This document shows, in pieces, positions 47,433 through 57,047 of a stretch of DNA of 64,000 nucleotides. The first letter of the stretch is position 1. Every line of letters starts with the position of its first letter. The stretch comes from G963701675 sp963701675 (GTDB lineage: Bacteria; Planctomycetota; Planctomycetia; Gemmatales; Gemmataceae). The DNA is taken from contig OY969623.1 in the NCBI GenBank assembly GCA_963701675.1, positions 1,488,001-1,552,000 of the forward strand. The letters are read 5' to 3'. Below the pieces are notes generated by a model. It was given only the letters and a program-made list of their open reading frames with translations, was not told where the DNA came from and did not search any database. The translations under genes and the position numbers were made by a program.

Positions 47433-49016
47433 CTATCGACGCCGCAGAATCTCGCGCGCGGCGTTGGCGCCCGCGATTCCCATCACACCCCCGCCCGGAT
47501 GTGCGGCTGCACCGCACAGGAACAAGCCACGTATCGGAGTCCGATATCCGGCCCACCCTGGCGCCGGTCGAAACGCGAAGAGTTGATGCAGCAGCATCGA
47601 CCCCTGGAAGATATTGCCGCCGGTAAGACTGAAGGTACGTTCCAGATCGAGGGGCGTAACGACTTGCCGGTCGATCACGGAGCGTTTGAAGTTGGGCGCG
47701 TATTCATCGAGCAAATCGAAACATCGATCGGCGAACGAATCCCGCAATTGATCCCAACTGGTGCCGCGGAGTTTGTACGGCGCGTACTGAATGAACATCG
47801 ACATCAGATGTTTCCCCGGCGGCGCCACGGACGGATCGACCACCGACGGAATCGTGCACTCAAGGACGGGATTCTGTGATGGCCGACCGTACTTCGCCTC
47901 GTCAAACGCTCGTTCAATGTAATCCGGATCGGGGCAGATATGAATGGTGCCGCGGTGGTGCGGGCCGGCCTTGGCGCCCGGACACGCCCGAAAATCGGGA
48001 AGCTCGGCGAGTGCGACATTGATCTTGAGCGAAGCGCTGTCATAGTCGATGCGGCCAATTGCTTCGACGAAATCCGACGGCAACTGCTTCGGATCCATGA
48101 GCCTTGTGAAGGTGATGTTCGCATCCGCATTGCTGGCCACGACGGGAGCGCGGAATTCATCGCCGTTGACCAGTGCGACACCTTCCACGCTGCCGTTGCG
48201 AAGTAGAATTCGGCTGACTTCGGCATCGCAGCGGATTTCAACCCCCAAGCCGCGGGCGGCTGCGGCAAGCGCTTGGGTCAAGCCGCCCATGCCGCCGCGG
48301 ACGTAGCTCCACACGCCGCGCTTGCCGTTGGTCTCGCCCATGACGTGGTGAAACAGCACGTATGCCGTGCCCGGCATGGATGGGGCAGCCATGGCGCCGA
48401 TGACGGCGTCGGTGGCCAACGTCGCCTTCAGCTGGTCGGACTCGAACCAGCGGTCGAGAATCGGCCGGGCCGCCCCCGTCATGATTTCGACAGCCTCACC
48501 CAGGTTTGAGCCGAGTTTGCGTGCCGAACGGCCCAATTGAAACAACCGCCACAGATCGCGGACCCCTGGCCGTACCACATTCGGCGGCGTCATCGTGAGC
48601 GTCGGCTCGATCAACTCGGCAACACGCTCCAACATCGCCTCATACTTTGGGTAAGCCTCCGCGTCACGCGCGCTGAACTTAGCGATTTCGCGCTGGTTCA
48701 TTCCGGGTTCAGGACCCATCAGGAGGTAGCGGTCGTCGGGAAATGGGGAAAACGAAGACGGACTCCGCTCCAGTAGCGCAAGACCATAGTCGGCTAATTT
48801 CAAGTCGCTGATAATCTCTTTTCGAAAGAGGCTGTTCACGTACGCCGCGGTCGAGACTTTGAACCCGGGAAATGTCTCTTCGCTGACGCAGGCGCCACCG
48901 ACAAGGTAACGGCGTTCGAGGACGAGGACCTTCCAACCGGCGCGCGCCAAGTAACACGCGGTGACCAGGCCATTGTGTCCGCCGCCGATGATGATCGCTT
49001 GATAGGTGGATGCCAT
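47433..49016 (-). CDS. FAD-dependent oxidoreductase, phytoene-desaturase-like (CrtI/PYROXD2 family)
   Basis: The 527-residue protein begins with the dinucleotide motif YQAIIIGGGHNGLVTACYLARAG and a V-L-V-L-E-R-R strand end, then GGACVSEETFPGFKVSTAAY, typical of the PYROXD2/CrtI-like group. The C-terminal FAD-contact region reads RGLFLCGAAAHPGGGVMGIAG. It would remove or transfer hydride in an isoprenoid or related substrate, which cannot be named. ATG at 49016; seven upstream in-frame residues are not needed. It is transcribed towards the peroxidase gene. Confidence 0.85.
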   Translation of the reverse strand: MASTYQAIIIGGGHNGLVTACYLARAGWKVLVLERRYLVGGACVSEETFPGFKVSTAAYVNSLFRKEIISDLKLADYGLALLERSPSSFSPFPDDRYLLMGPEPGMNQREIAKFSARDAEAYPKYEAMLERVAELIEPTLTMTPPNVVRPGVRDLWRLFQLGRSARKLGSNLGEAVEIMTGAARPILDRWFESDQLKATLATDAVIGAMAAPSMPGTAYVLFHHVMGETNGKRGVWSYVRGGMGGLTQALAAAARGLGVEIRCDAEVSRILLRNGSVEGVALVNGDEFRAPVVASNADANITFTRLMDPKQLPSDFVEAIGRIDYDSASLKINVALAELPDFRACPGAKAGPHHRGTIHICPDPDYIERAFDEAKYGRPSQNPVLECTIPSVVDPSVAPPGKHLMSMFIQYAPYKLRGTSWDQLRDSFADRCFDLLDEYAPNFKRSVIDRQVVTPLDLERTFSLTGGNIFQGSMLLHQLFAFRPAPGWAGYRTPIRGLFLCGAAAHPGGGVMGIAGANAAREILRRR

Positions 49017-49118
49017 CGCACCGGTCCTTCGCAATGGACGTTCGAGTTCGTTGTAGTTTTATCGTACGGCTAGATTGGAATCTGGCTGACGTGCATTGGG
49101 CTTTGCCGGGCGCGCGAC

Positions 49119-49148
49119 GCGAGCGCGTGGCATCATGCCCGCGCTCGC
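49119..49148 (-). terminator. Hairpin after the delta-60/FG-GAP gene
   Basis: GCGAGCGCG (49119-49127) pairs perfectly with CGCGCTCGC (49140-49148) around a 12-base loop. It lies 14 bases downstream of the stop of the gene at 49162-51510. Confidence 0.5.
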
Positions 49149-49161
49149 TTGTCGCTCGCGG

Positions 49162-51510
49162 CTAAACTCCGACGTACAGCGCACCGGTGAACGCGGGAGC
49201 TGTAACGTCCCAACCAGAAACGAGGGCGGAGATTCCGGGGAGATTCTCCTCGTAGACCCGGACTCTCGGGCTACCGTTGCGGGTTCCGACCAAGACGTCG
49301 GCGCGCCCGTCACCGGTGAAGTCGGCCGCGCCGACAGCGACGCCGATGTTCTGATTCAGTTCGAATGCAAAAATGGAATCGAGTACACTCGCAACCGGAT
49401 CGAATGTCCCTTCGGCGATATCTTGACCATCCATGATCACTACCTGCGGATTGCCGATGGATGATCCAGTGATGATGTCCGGGTAACCGTCGCCGTTGTA
49501 ATCACCCGCCGTCACGAAAGCGCCAACGTTGAAGCTAAGGGCGTAAGGAAAATACTCGCCCATGAGGGCGGCGGCGTTCAGAATACCGCTGGCAAGAAAG
49601 TCCTTTGCGTCGAAGATCTTGGTGTGCGGGTTTCCCGCTGTGGCGCCCGTAATAACATCTTCCAGGCCGTCACCGTCAACATCGCCGGCGCCGACATTGG
49701 CGCCGACGTTGAAACTAAGTCCGTACACGAACCCTTCGGCGAGCACGACCGGCGTAATAACGGTCGGAATGAAGCCGGAGACCAGGACCTCCTTGGAGTC
49801 GAAAACCTTAACGTGCGGGTTCCCTGGGAAAGCACCGGCGATGATATCGGCATAGCCATCGCCGTTTACGTCGCCCGCAGCGACGCTGGCGCCAACGTTG
49901 AAGTTGATGCCGAACGGGAACCCGTTGGCGAGCAAGTGCGCCTCCGGATCGGAAAAGAATGACCCCGACGACACTGTAGCTCCGCTATACACCTTAACGT
50001 TTGGATTGCCGATGGTGGCGGCGGTGATGAGGTCGTCGATGCCGTCGCTATTCACGTCACCCACGGCGATAGCGATGGCATCCGTGAAGCCTGACGCCGC
50101 GAACGGAAAGAAACTACCGAGCGTTGCTCCGGCCATGTCCATTACCTGAACGCGTCCGGCCTGTCCCCCGACGGCTACGAAACTCGTGTTAGCGCCGATC
50201 AACCGCGCCGCCGCGAAGTCGTAAATAGCTCCGCCACCGGGACTCGTTTCGCCGGCCACCACAATCTTCCCATTCGGCTGCACGGCCACAGCGTTGGCAC
50301 GGTCGTCGTCACCGAAATCGATGGTGCGTTTGCCCGTGCCGCCAAAACTGAGGTCCAGCGTTCCGTTCGGATTGACTCGGGCAATCGCGAAATCGTGCGG
50401 ACCGCTTCCGCCGCCCGCGTCGGTATAGCCTGCAAGGAGAATCTTGCCGTTCTGTTGAAGAGCCAGCGCTCGGGCTTGTTCGACTCCACCGAAGCCACTG
50501 GCTCCAAACGTGAAGGAGAGTTTGCCGTTTCCGTTCGTTTGCGTCGGCGTCGTCATCGAATTGAAGGTCGGGTCGAGAGTTCCACCGGAGTTCAATCGGG
50601 CCACGGCGAAGTCCGCCAAGCCTCCATCGTCGAATCCACCCAGGACGATCTTGCCATCTCGCATAAGTGCCACACCCGTCGCCTGATCGTCGTACCCGAA
50701 GTCGACGACGGCGAGACCATCACTGTCGAAAGTCGTGTCGAGTGTCCCATTGGAATTCACGCGGGCCACGGCAAAATCATTGGACGCCGAAAATGCGTTG
50801 CTCGACCCGGCCATCACGATCCGGCCGTCACGCTGTAATGCCACTGCGTTGCAAACGTCTACGCCGCCGAAGGTAAAGCTGTAGATGCCGTCGGTGTCAA
50901 ACGCCTGGTCGAGGGTGCCGTCGGAATTCAACCGGGCAAGCGCAAAATCGGCGGAACCACCGTCGATTGATCCGGCGAGGATTATCTTGCCATCGGGCTG
51001 TATCACCACTGCGTTCGCGCGATCGTCGAATCCAAAGTCGATGACGCGGCTCCCGGTGCCGTTGAACGTCGTGTCGATGGCGCCGTTGGTGTTGACGCGG
51101 ATTACGGCAAAGTCGTTTGTGCCACCGACGTCGGTATAGCCCGCCACGACGATCTTGCCGTCGGCTTGAAGTGCCACGGCTTTGGCAAAATCCACACCAC
51201 CGAATGTAAAGTCAAAACGACCATCGCCGTCAAAAGTCAGGTCGAGACTCCCGAGCGAATTCAATCGAGCGACCGCAAAATTGGCACTGCCGCCGTCCCA
51301 CGAGCCTGCCATGACGACCTTCCCGTCGGCCTGAATCGCGACACCGTTCGCGCGATCGTCGTCGCCGAAATTGACGGTCTGGGTGCCGGTCCCGTTGAAA
51401 AGAGGGTCGAGACTCCCGGTAAGCAACGTGCGATCTTCGAGCCGTTCGACGCGCAACGCCGTTTCGGGGTTTTGGTGTTGACGTGATGATTCTCTCCGAC
51501 GAAAGCGCAT
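49162..51510 (-). CDS. Large secreted delta-60 repeat / FG-GAP protein
   Basis: The 782-residue protein starts at the ATG at 51510 (a GTG/ATG at 51552 would add 14). It opens with TALRVERLEDRTLLTG, then about seven delta-60 repeats (D-P-x-F-N-G-T-G, A-x-x-Q-x-D-G-K-I-x-x-A-G, F-A-x-A-R) up to residue 440. The remaining third contains five FG-GAP units (FNVGAxVxAGDVNGDG, then GNPHVKVFD), the same family as in the gene at 21161-24154. It is likely a surface or matrix protein. A hairpin follows. Confidence 0.85.
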   Translation of the reverse strand: MRFRRRESSRQHQNPETALRVERLEDRTLLTGSLDPLFNGTGTQTVNFGDDDRANGVAIQADGKVVMAGSWDGGSANFAVARLNSLGSLDLTFDGDGRFDFTFGGVDFAKAVALQADGKIVVAGYTDVGGTNDFAVIRVNTNGAIDTTFNGTGSRVIDFGFDDRANAVVIQPDGKIILAGSIDGGSADFALARLNSDGTLDQAFDTDGIYSFTFGGVDVCNAVALQRDGRIVMAGSSNAFSASNDFAVARVNSNGTLDTTFDSDGLAVVDFGYDDQATGVALMRDGKIVLGGFDDGGLADFAVARLNSGGTLDPTFNSMTTPTQTNGNGKLSFTFGASGFGGVEQARALALQQNGKILLAGYTDAGGGSGPHDFAIARVNPNGTLDLSFGGTGKRTIDFGDDDRANAVAVQPNGKIVVAGETSPGGGAIYDFAAARLIGANTSFVAVGGQAGRVQVMDMAGATLGSFFPFAASGFTDAIAIAVGDVNSDGIDDLITAATIGNPNVKVYSGATVSSGSFFSDPEAHLLANGFPFGINFNVGASVAAGDVNGDGYADIIAGAFPGNPHVKVFDSKEVLVSGFIPTVITPVVLAEGFVYGLSFNVGANVGAGDVDGDGLEDVITGATAGNPHTKIFDAKDFLASGILNAAALMGEYFPYALSFNVGAFVTAGDYNGDGYPDIITGSSIGNPQVVIMDGQDIAEGTFDPVASVLDSIFAFELNQNIGVAVGAADFTGDGRADVLVGTRNGSPRVRVYEENLPGISALVSGWDVTAPAFTGALYVGV

Positions 51511-51593
51511 ACCATCCTCCAGCGAATTGGGTTTGTGGACATGACGGACCATGCCGTCGTTAGGTGGATGGAACGTATCGGACTGCGTCGTAC

Positions 51594-51695
51594 TGTCTCA
51601 GTTTGAAAGCCAATGCTGGGTGGCACGCCTTGAGTCCTCGAAGGGCGTGATTGCAAGCGTCGAAGACTCTGGGCGTGTCACCCAAAACTGAGACA
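51594..51695. mobile_element. Candidate MITE or IS remnant with terminal inverted repeats
   Basis: TGTCTCAGTTT (51594-51604) and AAACTGAGACA (51685-51695) are perfect complements. Inside them TGGGTGGCACGCC (51617-51629) pairs with 51672-51684 except for one G:U, and GAGTC/GACTC extend the stem. A 12-base insert (51605-51616) interrupts the left arm. Both outer ends are flanked by TA. The element has no room for a gene. Confidence 0.45.
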
Positions 51696-51794
51696 CTACC
51701 GAGTGCGTATACGAAACTAGCTCTTGAAACGAGGGAAGACAAATCGCGGAAGAATTGCGAAACAGAGAATTGAAAAAGTGACATACCCAGTGGA

Positions 51795-51827
51795 GCGAGC
51801 GGCCCGCCATAGTGGCGGACCGCTCGC
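51795..51827. terminator. Hairpin downstream of the small gene at 51846
   Basis: GCGAGCGG (51795-51802) pairs with CCGCTCGC (51820-51827). After one mismatch, CCGCCA pairs with TGGCGG with a 3-base loop. It lies 18 bases beyond the stop of the minus-strand gene, as expected for its terminator. Confidence 0.5.
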
Positions 51828-51845
51828 CGGGTTATTGTGGGCGTT

Positions 51846-52073
51846 CTATTCCACGAAGGAGAAGTACGCGAACGGGACGTTCCGCGTGGTGCTGCCGTCC
51901 TCGAAGTATAAATCCGCTACTTCGATCGGGCAGTCATCCCCTTCGATGACATGGGGTCGGAGTTGTGCACGGAAGCGAGCACCCTGTTGTATCAACACGC
52001 GTTCGAGCGGTTGCTTGGCGGACATCTCCAAATCGGCCGCATAATCAACGATCATTTCTACTGTGTGATACAT
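51846..52073 (-). CDS. Small hypothetical protein
   Basis: The 75-residue protein begins MYHTVEMIVDYAADLEMSAKQPLERVLIQQG and ends LYFEDGSTTRNVPFAYFSFVE. It has no signal peptide or membrane helix. A GGAGGATGAG leader just before the ATG and a strong hairpin just after the stop support it as a gene. I do not recognise the family. Confidence 0.55.
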   Translation of the reverse strand: MYHTVEMIVDYAADLEMSAKQPLERVLIQQGARFRAQLRPHVIEGDDCPIEVADLYFEDGSTTRNVPFAYFSFVE

Positions 52074-52477
52074 GGCTCATCCTCCCGTTTTCTTGTACAC
52101 CCGCAGGTGACCTCCGTTAAGTTTGACTTCGTTACCTCCACACTGGATTCAGGATTAGTGCAACTCCTATGCCAATTCGATTTGACAACCCACGGAGCCG
52201 TTTTGCTCCAAGATGCTGCGACCGCACCATCCAGAGTTTCTCCTCGTGTGCGCTCAACGAAATGGCGGAAAAACCGAGCGAAACGTGGTATTTGTGCGAT
52301 GTTACCGCGCCCGAATTGGATTGCCGATCCATCCGTGTTTTTACGTATTGGTGTACGAAAGTCGTTTTTTCAAGGTGTCGCAAAACACCACGCGCGTTCG
52401 TGCAAATGTGAACAATGACCTGGCGCCGCTTGCGGCTTAGCGAGATAAACGCTCAGCAGCAAGCGGCAAAAAAATTC
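52074..52477. other. Intergenic region upstream of the blaI-like gene
   Basis: Several open frames on both strands cross this gap of about 400 bases, but none shows family-like composition or a convincing start. No repeats seen. The base composition is more AT-rich than in the flanking genes. Confidence 0.35.
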
Positions 52478-52511
52478 TTGACATACACCCGAGTCTACGC
52501 AACAATGCGTA
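52478..52511 (+). promoter_or_regulatory. Promoter with BlaI-type operator
   Basis: TTGACA (52478-52483) is followed 17 bases later by AACAAT (52501-52506), a weak -10. The inverted repeat TACGCA-4-TGCGTA (52496-52511) covers the -10. That spacing and symmetry suit a BlaI/MecI-type dimer, and would give autorepression of the downstream blaI/M56 unit. Confidence 0.6.
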
Positions 52512-52542
52512 TTGATCCATCCGTAGCAAGGACCCGACAACC

Positions 52543-52959
52543 ATGGCTGGCCGAAAAAACATCGCAATCACGGACCGACAGTTCACCGCGTTGAATATCC
52601 TTTGGAGACATGGGCCGCAGACGGTGCGGGAGATCATGGTCCATTCGCCGCGGGGCCAGCGGCAGCCCTACACAACGGTGCTCGGGCTTTTGCAAAACAT
52701 GGAGAAGGCCGGACTGGTACGTCACGAAGAAGAGGGCACGACCTATCGGTACACGCCGGCCGTGTCGCGCCGCGAGGCCACGCAGACACTTCTAAAGGAC
52801 TTCGTCGGCCGGTTCTTTCAAGGATCGGCGGAAGCGCTTGTCTTGGGCCTGGTCGATTCCCAGGAACTGGAGCCTTCCGAGTTGCGCGAGATTGAAGCCC
52901 GGCTCAGTCAAGCCGCGGATAGCAAAAGCGGCAAGCAACGTGGGAGACAAGCGTCATGA
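52543..52959 (+). CDS. BlaI/MecI/CopY-type transcriptional repressor
   Basis: The 138-residue protein has the winged helix of the BlaI family (ITDRQFTALNILWRHGPQTVREI, PYTTVLGLLQNMEKAGLV), then EEGTTYRYTPAVSRREATQTLLKDFVGRFFQGS, the dimerisation part. In this family a membrane M56 protease triggers cleavage of the repressor. Its stop overlaps the start of exactly such a gene (ATGA). Confidence 0.9.
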   Translation: MAGRKNIAITDRQFTALNILWRHGPQTVREIMVHSPRGQRQPYTTVLGLLQNMEKAGLVRHEEEGTTYRYTPAVSRREATQTLLKDFVGRFFQGSAEALVLGLVDSQELEPSELREIEARLSQAADSKSGKQRGRQAS

Positions 52960-55803
52960 TCCCGTTCGTGGACGGCGTGGTCGAACCGACTCTCTGGTTC
53001 CTGGTGGACTGGTCGCTCCGCTGGGCCGCTTTGATCGGGATCTTGGCCGTCTGGCTAGTCATCTTTCGGCCGCGGCGGGCGGCGACACGGTACGTGATAT
53101 GCTGCGCGGTGCTGCTCGCGGGGCTTTCCATCCCCTTGTTACCACGATGGGGTTCGGGGATACAGCTGGCCGCGTCGCCCCCACCAAGCGCGCCTGTCGA
53201 GCCGGCAGTCGATGTGCCAGTTCAAGCGCCTCGAGTTGAACCTATCCGCCGCACCGACAGTGACACGGTAGCCATCCCGCCTTCGACGATGCACGCGACA
53301 CCTGAACCCGCACCGCCGGTCTCAGCCGCGGCCCAACCAACGCCAGAGCCCCTTGGCATAAGGCGATTGGTCATCTTGAGCATTGCCGCGTTATGGTTGG
53401 GCGGCATCACCGTTTACGCGGTCCGATGGGCTGCCGGGTGTTGGTTCCTCCATCGAATGCGGCGGACAACGGTGAATCTGAGCGGACGCCCTGTCGAGAT
53501 CTTCGCCGCCTGTCGCGCGGAACTTGGTTCGAAACGGCAGATCGCCTTCGCCGCACATCCAAACATCCACTCGCCGTTGAGCTTGGGTATCTTTCGCCCG
53601 GTCGTGTTAGTGCCCGCAAACTGGACCCAGGAGCCTGAGTACGTTCAGCGCAGTAGCCTCTTGCACGAAATCGCTCACCTGGCCCGCTACGACGATTGGA
53701 TGGCGATACTCATGGAATTGGTGCGGGCCGTGTTTTGGTTCCATCCGCTCGTTCGTTGGCTCTTGGCCGCCATCGAGCACTACCGCGAATTGCTCTGCGA
53801 CGAAACTGCCGTCAGTCGCGGCATCGACCCACGAGAGTACGCGCAGGCTCCTGCTCCAGTTCGCCCGCCGTCCCAACCGACTGCTGCCGGCGGGCGCCAA
53901 CATGCCGTCGTATCCCCTACGGTTCGGCCGCCGCCGCACCGTCAAGGTCCGAATCGAACATTTGTTGGAGGAAAACATGCAACGCTGGATCGGTCCTCTT
54001 TCTCGACGCCGGGCGTTGGCCTTGGCGACCGTCGTTATTGGTATTGCGGTTGGCCTAGGATGCGCTCGCGTGCAGTCGAAAGTGGAGTCGCAAAAGCTGG
54101 TTTCCACCGAAGCGAGCACCGGCGCCACACCGGATGCGAAGTCGATGGACTTTGTACCCTACCGAATTCGGCCCTTCGACGTCTTGAAGGTCCGAGCGGA
54201 CGGTCAATTACTATCGAAGTTTGACCCGAATGGCACTTTCATGGTGGAAGCGGACGGTCAGCTTGCAGTGGGAGGCTTGTATGGTCGGCTCAAAGTCGGC
54301 GGGCTCTCGATTGACGAGGCTAACAAGTTAATCAAAGAGTCTGTCGCCAAGCTCGTAGGAATCCAAGACGTTTCCTTAGTCTTGGTCGGCCATGTCGCCA
54401 AATGGGCCCAAGACGAGTCCCGAAAACACCCCTATCTAATTCGGCCGCGGCACGTCCTTTTGATCCGAGGACTGTCGGACGACGTTTTGGAACGATTCCG
54501 AGTCAACGGCCGCTACGTCGTGGATCCTGACGGGAAAATTGCCATCGGGGAATTCTACGCGCCCGGCGGCCGCCTTCCGGTTCATGGAATGACGCTTCAA
54601 GAAGCAAATGAAACCATCAATCGTGTCGTCAATGCAATCGTCCACAACCAGACACTCACCGTAACGCTCGGCGGCTGGGAAGAACTATGGACGAAACTGG
54701 AAGAGGACGATGACAAGGAAAAGCCGACCGCCCAAGCCCTACCACAGGTACCAAAAGAAGAGCTCCGCTACGGCGGCAAATCTTTCGACGACTGGCGCCG
54801 TGAACTGTTGACGGAGCTGAAACCGGAATTACGCATCGACGGCATCAAAGCGATGGCGGAATTTGGGGCGAATGGTTACGGGCCGGAAGCAGTCGAAGTG
54901 ATTGGCGAAATTGCGAAAAGTGTACACAGCGAGGACCAGCTCGGGTTCAGGCACAACACTATTCGCACGGCGATTCGTCGAATCGGGCCACCTGCTGCGC
55001 CTTATCTCCTCCGATCGCTAAGTAGCTCCGATCGAAATTTGCGCCGATTTGCAGCGGCGACCATTGGATTCATTATTCCACATCCCAAAGAAGCCATACC
55101 GGCTCTAACCGAGTTGGTGAACGACGACGATTCTGAGATTCGGGCACTCGCGATCGAGGCTGCGCTGGCGATCGACTTCGCCTCGTCAGAGGTGCAAAAA
55201 GCCTTGGCCAAAGCTCTGAAGGATTCCGCACCTCGGGTTCGAAAGAGCGCCGTCGACGCCATCCGTCCCATCGATAAGTCGAAGATTGCCGTGCCCATGC
55301 TGGCCGAGGCGCTGAAGGACAGTGGGCCGGAAACAAAGAAGCAGATTATTTCGATCCTTTCAGAGATGGGTGCTGGTGCGAAGGCGGCCATACCGGCATT
55401 GATCGAAGAGGCAATAAGAAATCCAAGCTATGGTGGGATGGTCCTGAGTGCCGTCAAGAAGATCGAAGCGGACAAATCGAAGGTGGCAGTTCTGTTGGCC
55501 GAAATGCTGAAAACCGCGCCGGTAGTGCGTAGAGATCGCGAGGCGCGCGCGATTGATACTGCATTCAACGCGCTCAAAGAATATGCCTTGGACGGCGATG
55601 CCAAAGCTGCGGTTCCGGTGCTTATTGAAATTCTCAAGACACGAGATGGTGCCAAAACACCGCTTGCCGTCGCAATCTTGGAGAGCATCGGTCCCGATGC
55701 CAACGACGCGATTCCCGAGCTAGAGCTGTTAATCGATTCGCGTGAGACAGATAATGGACTTCGCACACGAGCCCTTCAGGCGCTACCGCACATCAAAAAG
55801 TAG
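52956..55803 (+). CDS. BlaR1-like M56 membrane protease fused to export-type domains and HEAT repeats (frameshifted)
   Basis: The first frame gives membrane helices and a gluzincin domain with the zinc motif LLHEIAHLARYDD (His237, His241) and LCDETAVSRGIDPREYAQ. It loses family sense at 53846 and stops at 54224. The next frame supplies the expected LLLQFARRPNRLLPAGANM, RIEHLLEEN, a further helix (ALALATVVIGIAVGLGCA), two polysaccharide-export-type domains (PYRIRPFDVLKVRADG and HPYLIRPRHVLLIRG) and at least five HEAT repeats to 55803. The break, GCGCAGGCTCCTG at 53841-53853, fits loss of one GC (AGGCGCTCC to AGGCTCC). Joined, about 949 residues. It probably senses an external ligand and triggers cleavage of the BlaI repressor. 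Confidence 0.8.
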
Positions 55804-55880
55804 AACACGGCAAACGGCCAGTGTTAGCCGGCCGGCATAGCACTGCCAGCAGGCGTCAAGCTGTGACACAGACGGGGACC

Positions 55881-56007
55881 TCGTGGCCAACTGGCCACGA
55901 GGCCACGGACTCGCAGCGGTAGCCTCAGAATCGTGTCGCCTATGGGTTTACGTCGCCGAGAGTTCGTGGCCAACTCCGTGGCCAGCGGGCCACGGACTTA
56001 CTGCGGC
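55881..56007. repeat. Imperfect direct repeat with palindromic cores
   Basis: TCGTGGCCA-AC-TGGCCACGA at 55881-55900 is a perfect palindrome. GGCCACGGACT follows it. A related copy starts near 55965 (TCGTGGCCAACTCC) and contains GGGCCACGGACT and GCGG again. The repeat lies between the HEAT part of the M56 gene and the end of the convergent M50 gene. Confidence 0.5.
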
Positions 56008-56839
56008 GCCACCGCCTGTATCGGCCGGCCGTTGCGCCACAGGATCCAGACCCGCGCTCGATTATCCCAGGTGAAACCATTGAAACCGGGGGACCGCGGC
56101 GGCTGATTCGCCCAAGTCAGCACGTCGACGGTATGCACATCACGCGGCGCGGTTTGATTCATTGCTTCGCCGTGCCGGACGGCCGCCAACTCCTGCTGAC
56201 CGGCAATGAACACGAACACGGAACCCAAGAACAGGAACGGGTGCCAGGACATGATGGCGAAAAAGAACATCCCCAGCGCGATTACCACCGCCAAGCCCGC
56301 CGCGATCTCCGTTCGCGCAGGCGGCCCAGCCACGGCGTCAGCACCGCCCGAAACACCCGGCCCCCGTCCATCGGGAAAGCCGGGATGAGATTGAACACTA
56401 CAAGCATGATGTTCGCGGTGAGCAAGTATCCGGCCAGTTGCACCAGCGCGGATTCATAAACCGCCCACCCGGGAGCGAGATATAGCCCCAGTGCCAGCGC
56501 GGCCGCGATCACCACGTTCACCGCCGGGCCTGCAATGGCGATCCAAAACTCCTCCCACGGCTTCTCGGACATTCGCTCCAACCGAGCAACACCGCCTATG
56601 GGAAGGAGCGTGATATCGTGCGTACCGATTCCGAATCGCCGTGCCATCAGCGCATGACCGAGTTCGTGAAGCACGACGCAGCCGAAGAGTGCAGCAACAA
56701 AAGTAAGCGGAAACAGCACGGAGTCCGCACCGCCGGACGTGCTGGCCGTCAACAGAACGTAAAGCGGAACCAGCAAGAACGTCCAATGGACGTAGATGCC
56801 GATTCCGAACGCGGTACCCAACCTCCAAGAACGTGACAT
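55998..56839 (-). CDS. Site-2-type M50 membrane metalloprotease (frameshifted)
   Basis: Several membrane helices surround the zinc motif LHELGHALMARRFG (His58, His62) and a second ligand region NLIPAFPMDGGRVFRAVL, both diagnostic of site-2 proteases, which cut within the membrane. The first frame ends at 56282 after LGRLRER. The usual last helices (TEIAAGLAVVIALGMFFFAIM, WHPFLFLGSVFVFIAGQQEL) continue in another frame to 55998. The break at GTTCGCGCAG (56311-56320) fits loss of one base in a GCGC string. The joined protein is about 281 residues. ATG at 56839; a start at 56875 adds only basic residues. No regulator gene adjoins. Confidence 0.8.
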
Positions 56840-57047
56840 CTTTCTCCTCTTTTGGGTGCGGCCCAACGACTTCACCCCTTACTTATTCTTTACGTCGCAA
56901 AGGTTCTTTTCATCGTTGCAAAATTCTTACCACCTCTGCAAACGCCTCAATATATCAGATGGACCCAAGGAACCAACGATTCATAAAGCCATATTTAGTA
57001 ATACCTTCAAACACTTACAAAAAAGTGAACGAATTTATCTGGAATCA

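Larger units (their letters stand above)
51511..51845. other. Intergenic region with a MITE-like inverted repeat
   Basis: No gene is seen. It contains the inverted-repeat element at 51594-51695 and a hairpin at 51795-51827. The upstream region of the delta-60 gene lies at its left end. Confidence 0.45.

Noticed and set aside
52132..52418. Small frames on both strands upstream of the blaI-like gene
   Set aside because: None has a plausible start, coding composition or family resemblance; the region is treated as intergenic.
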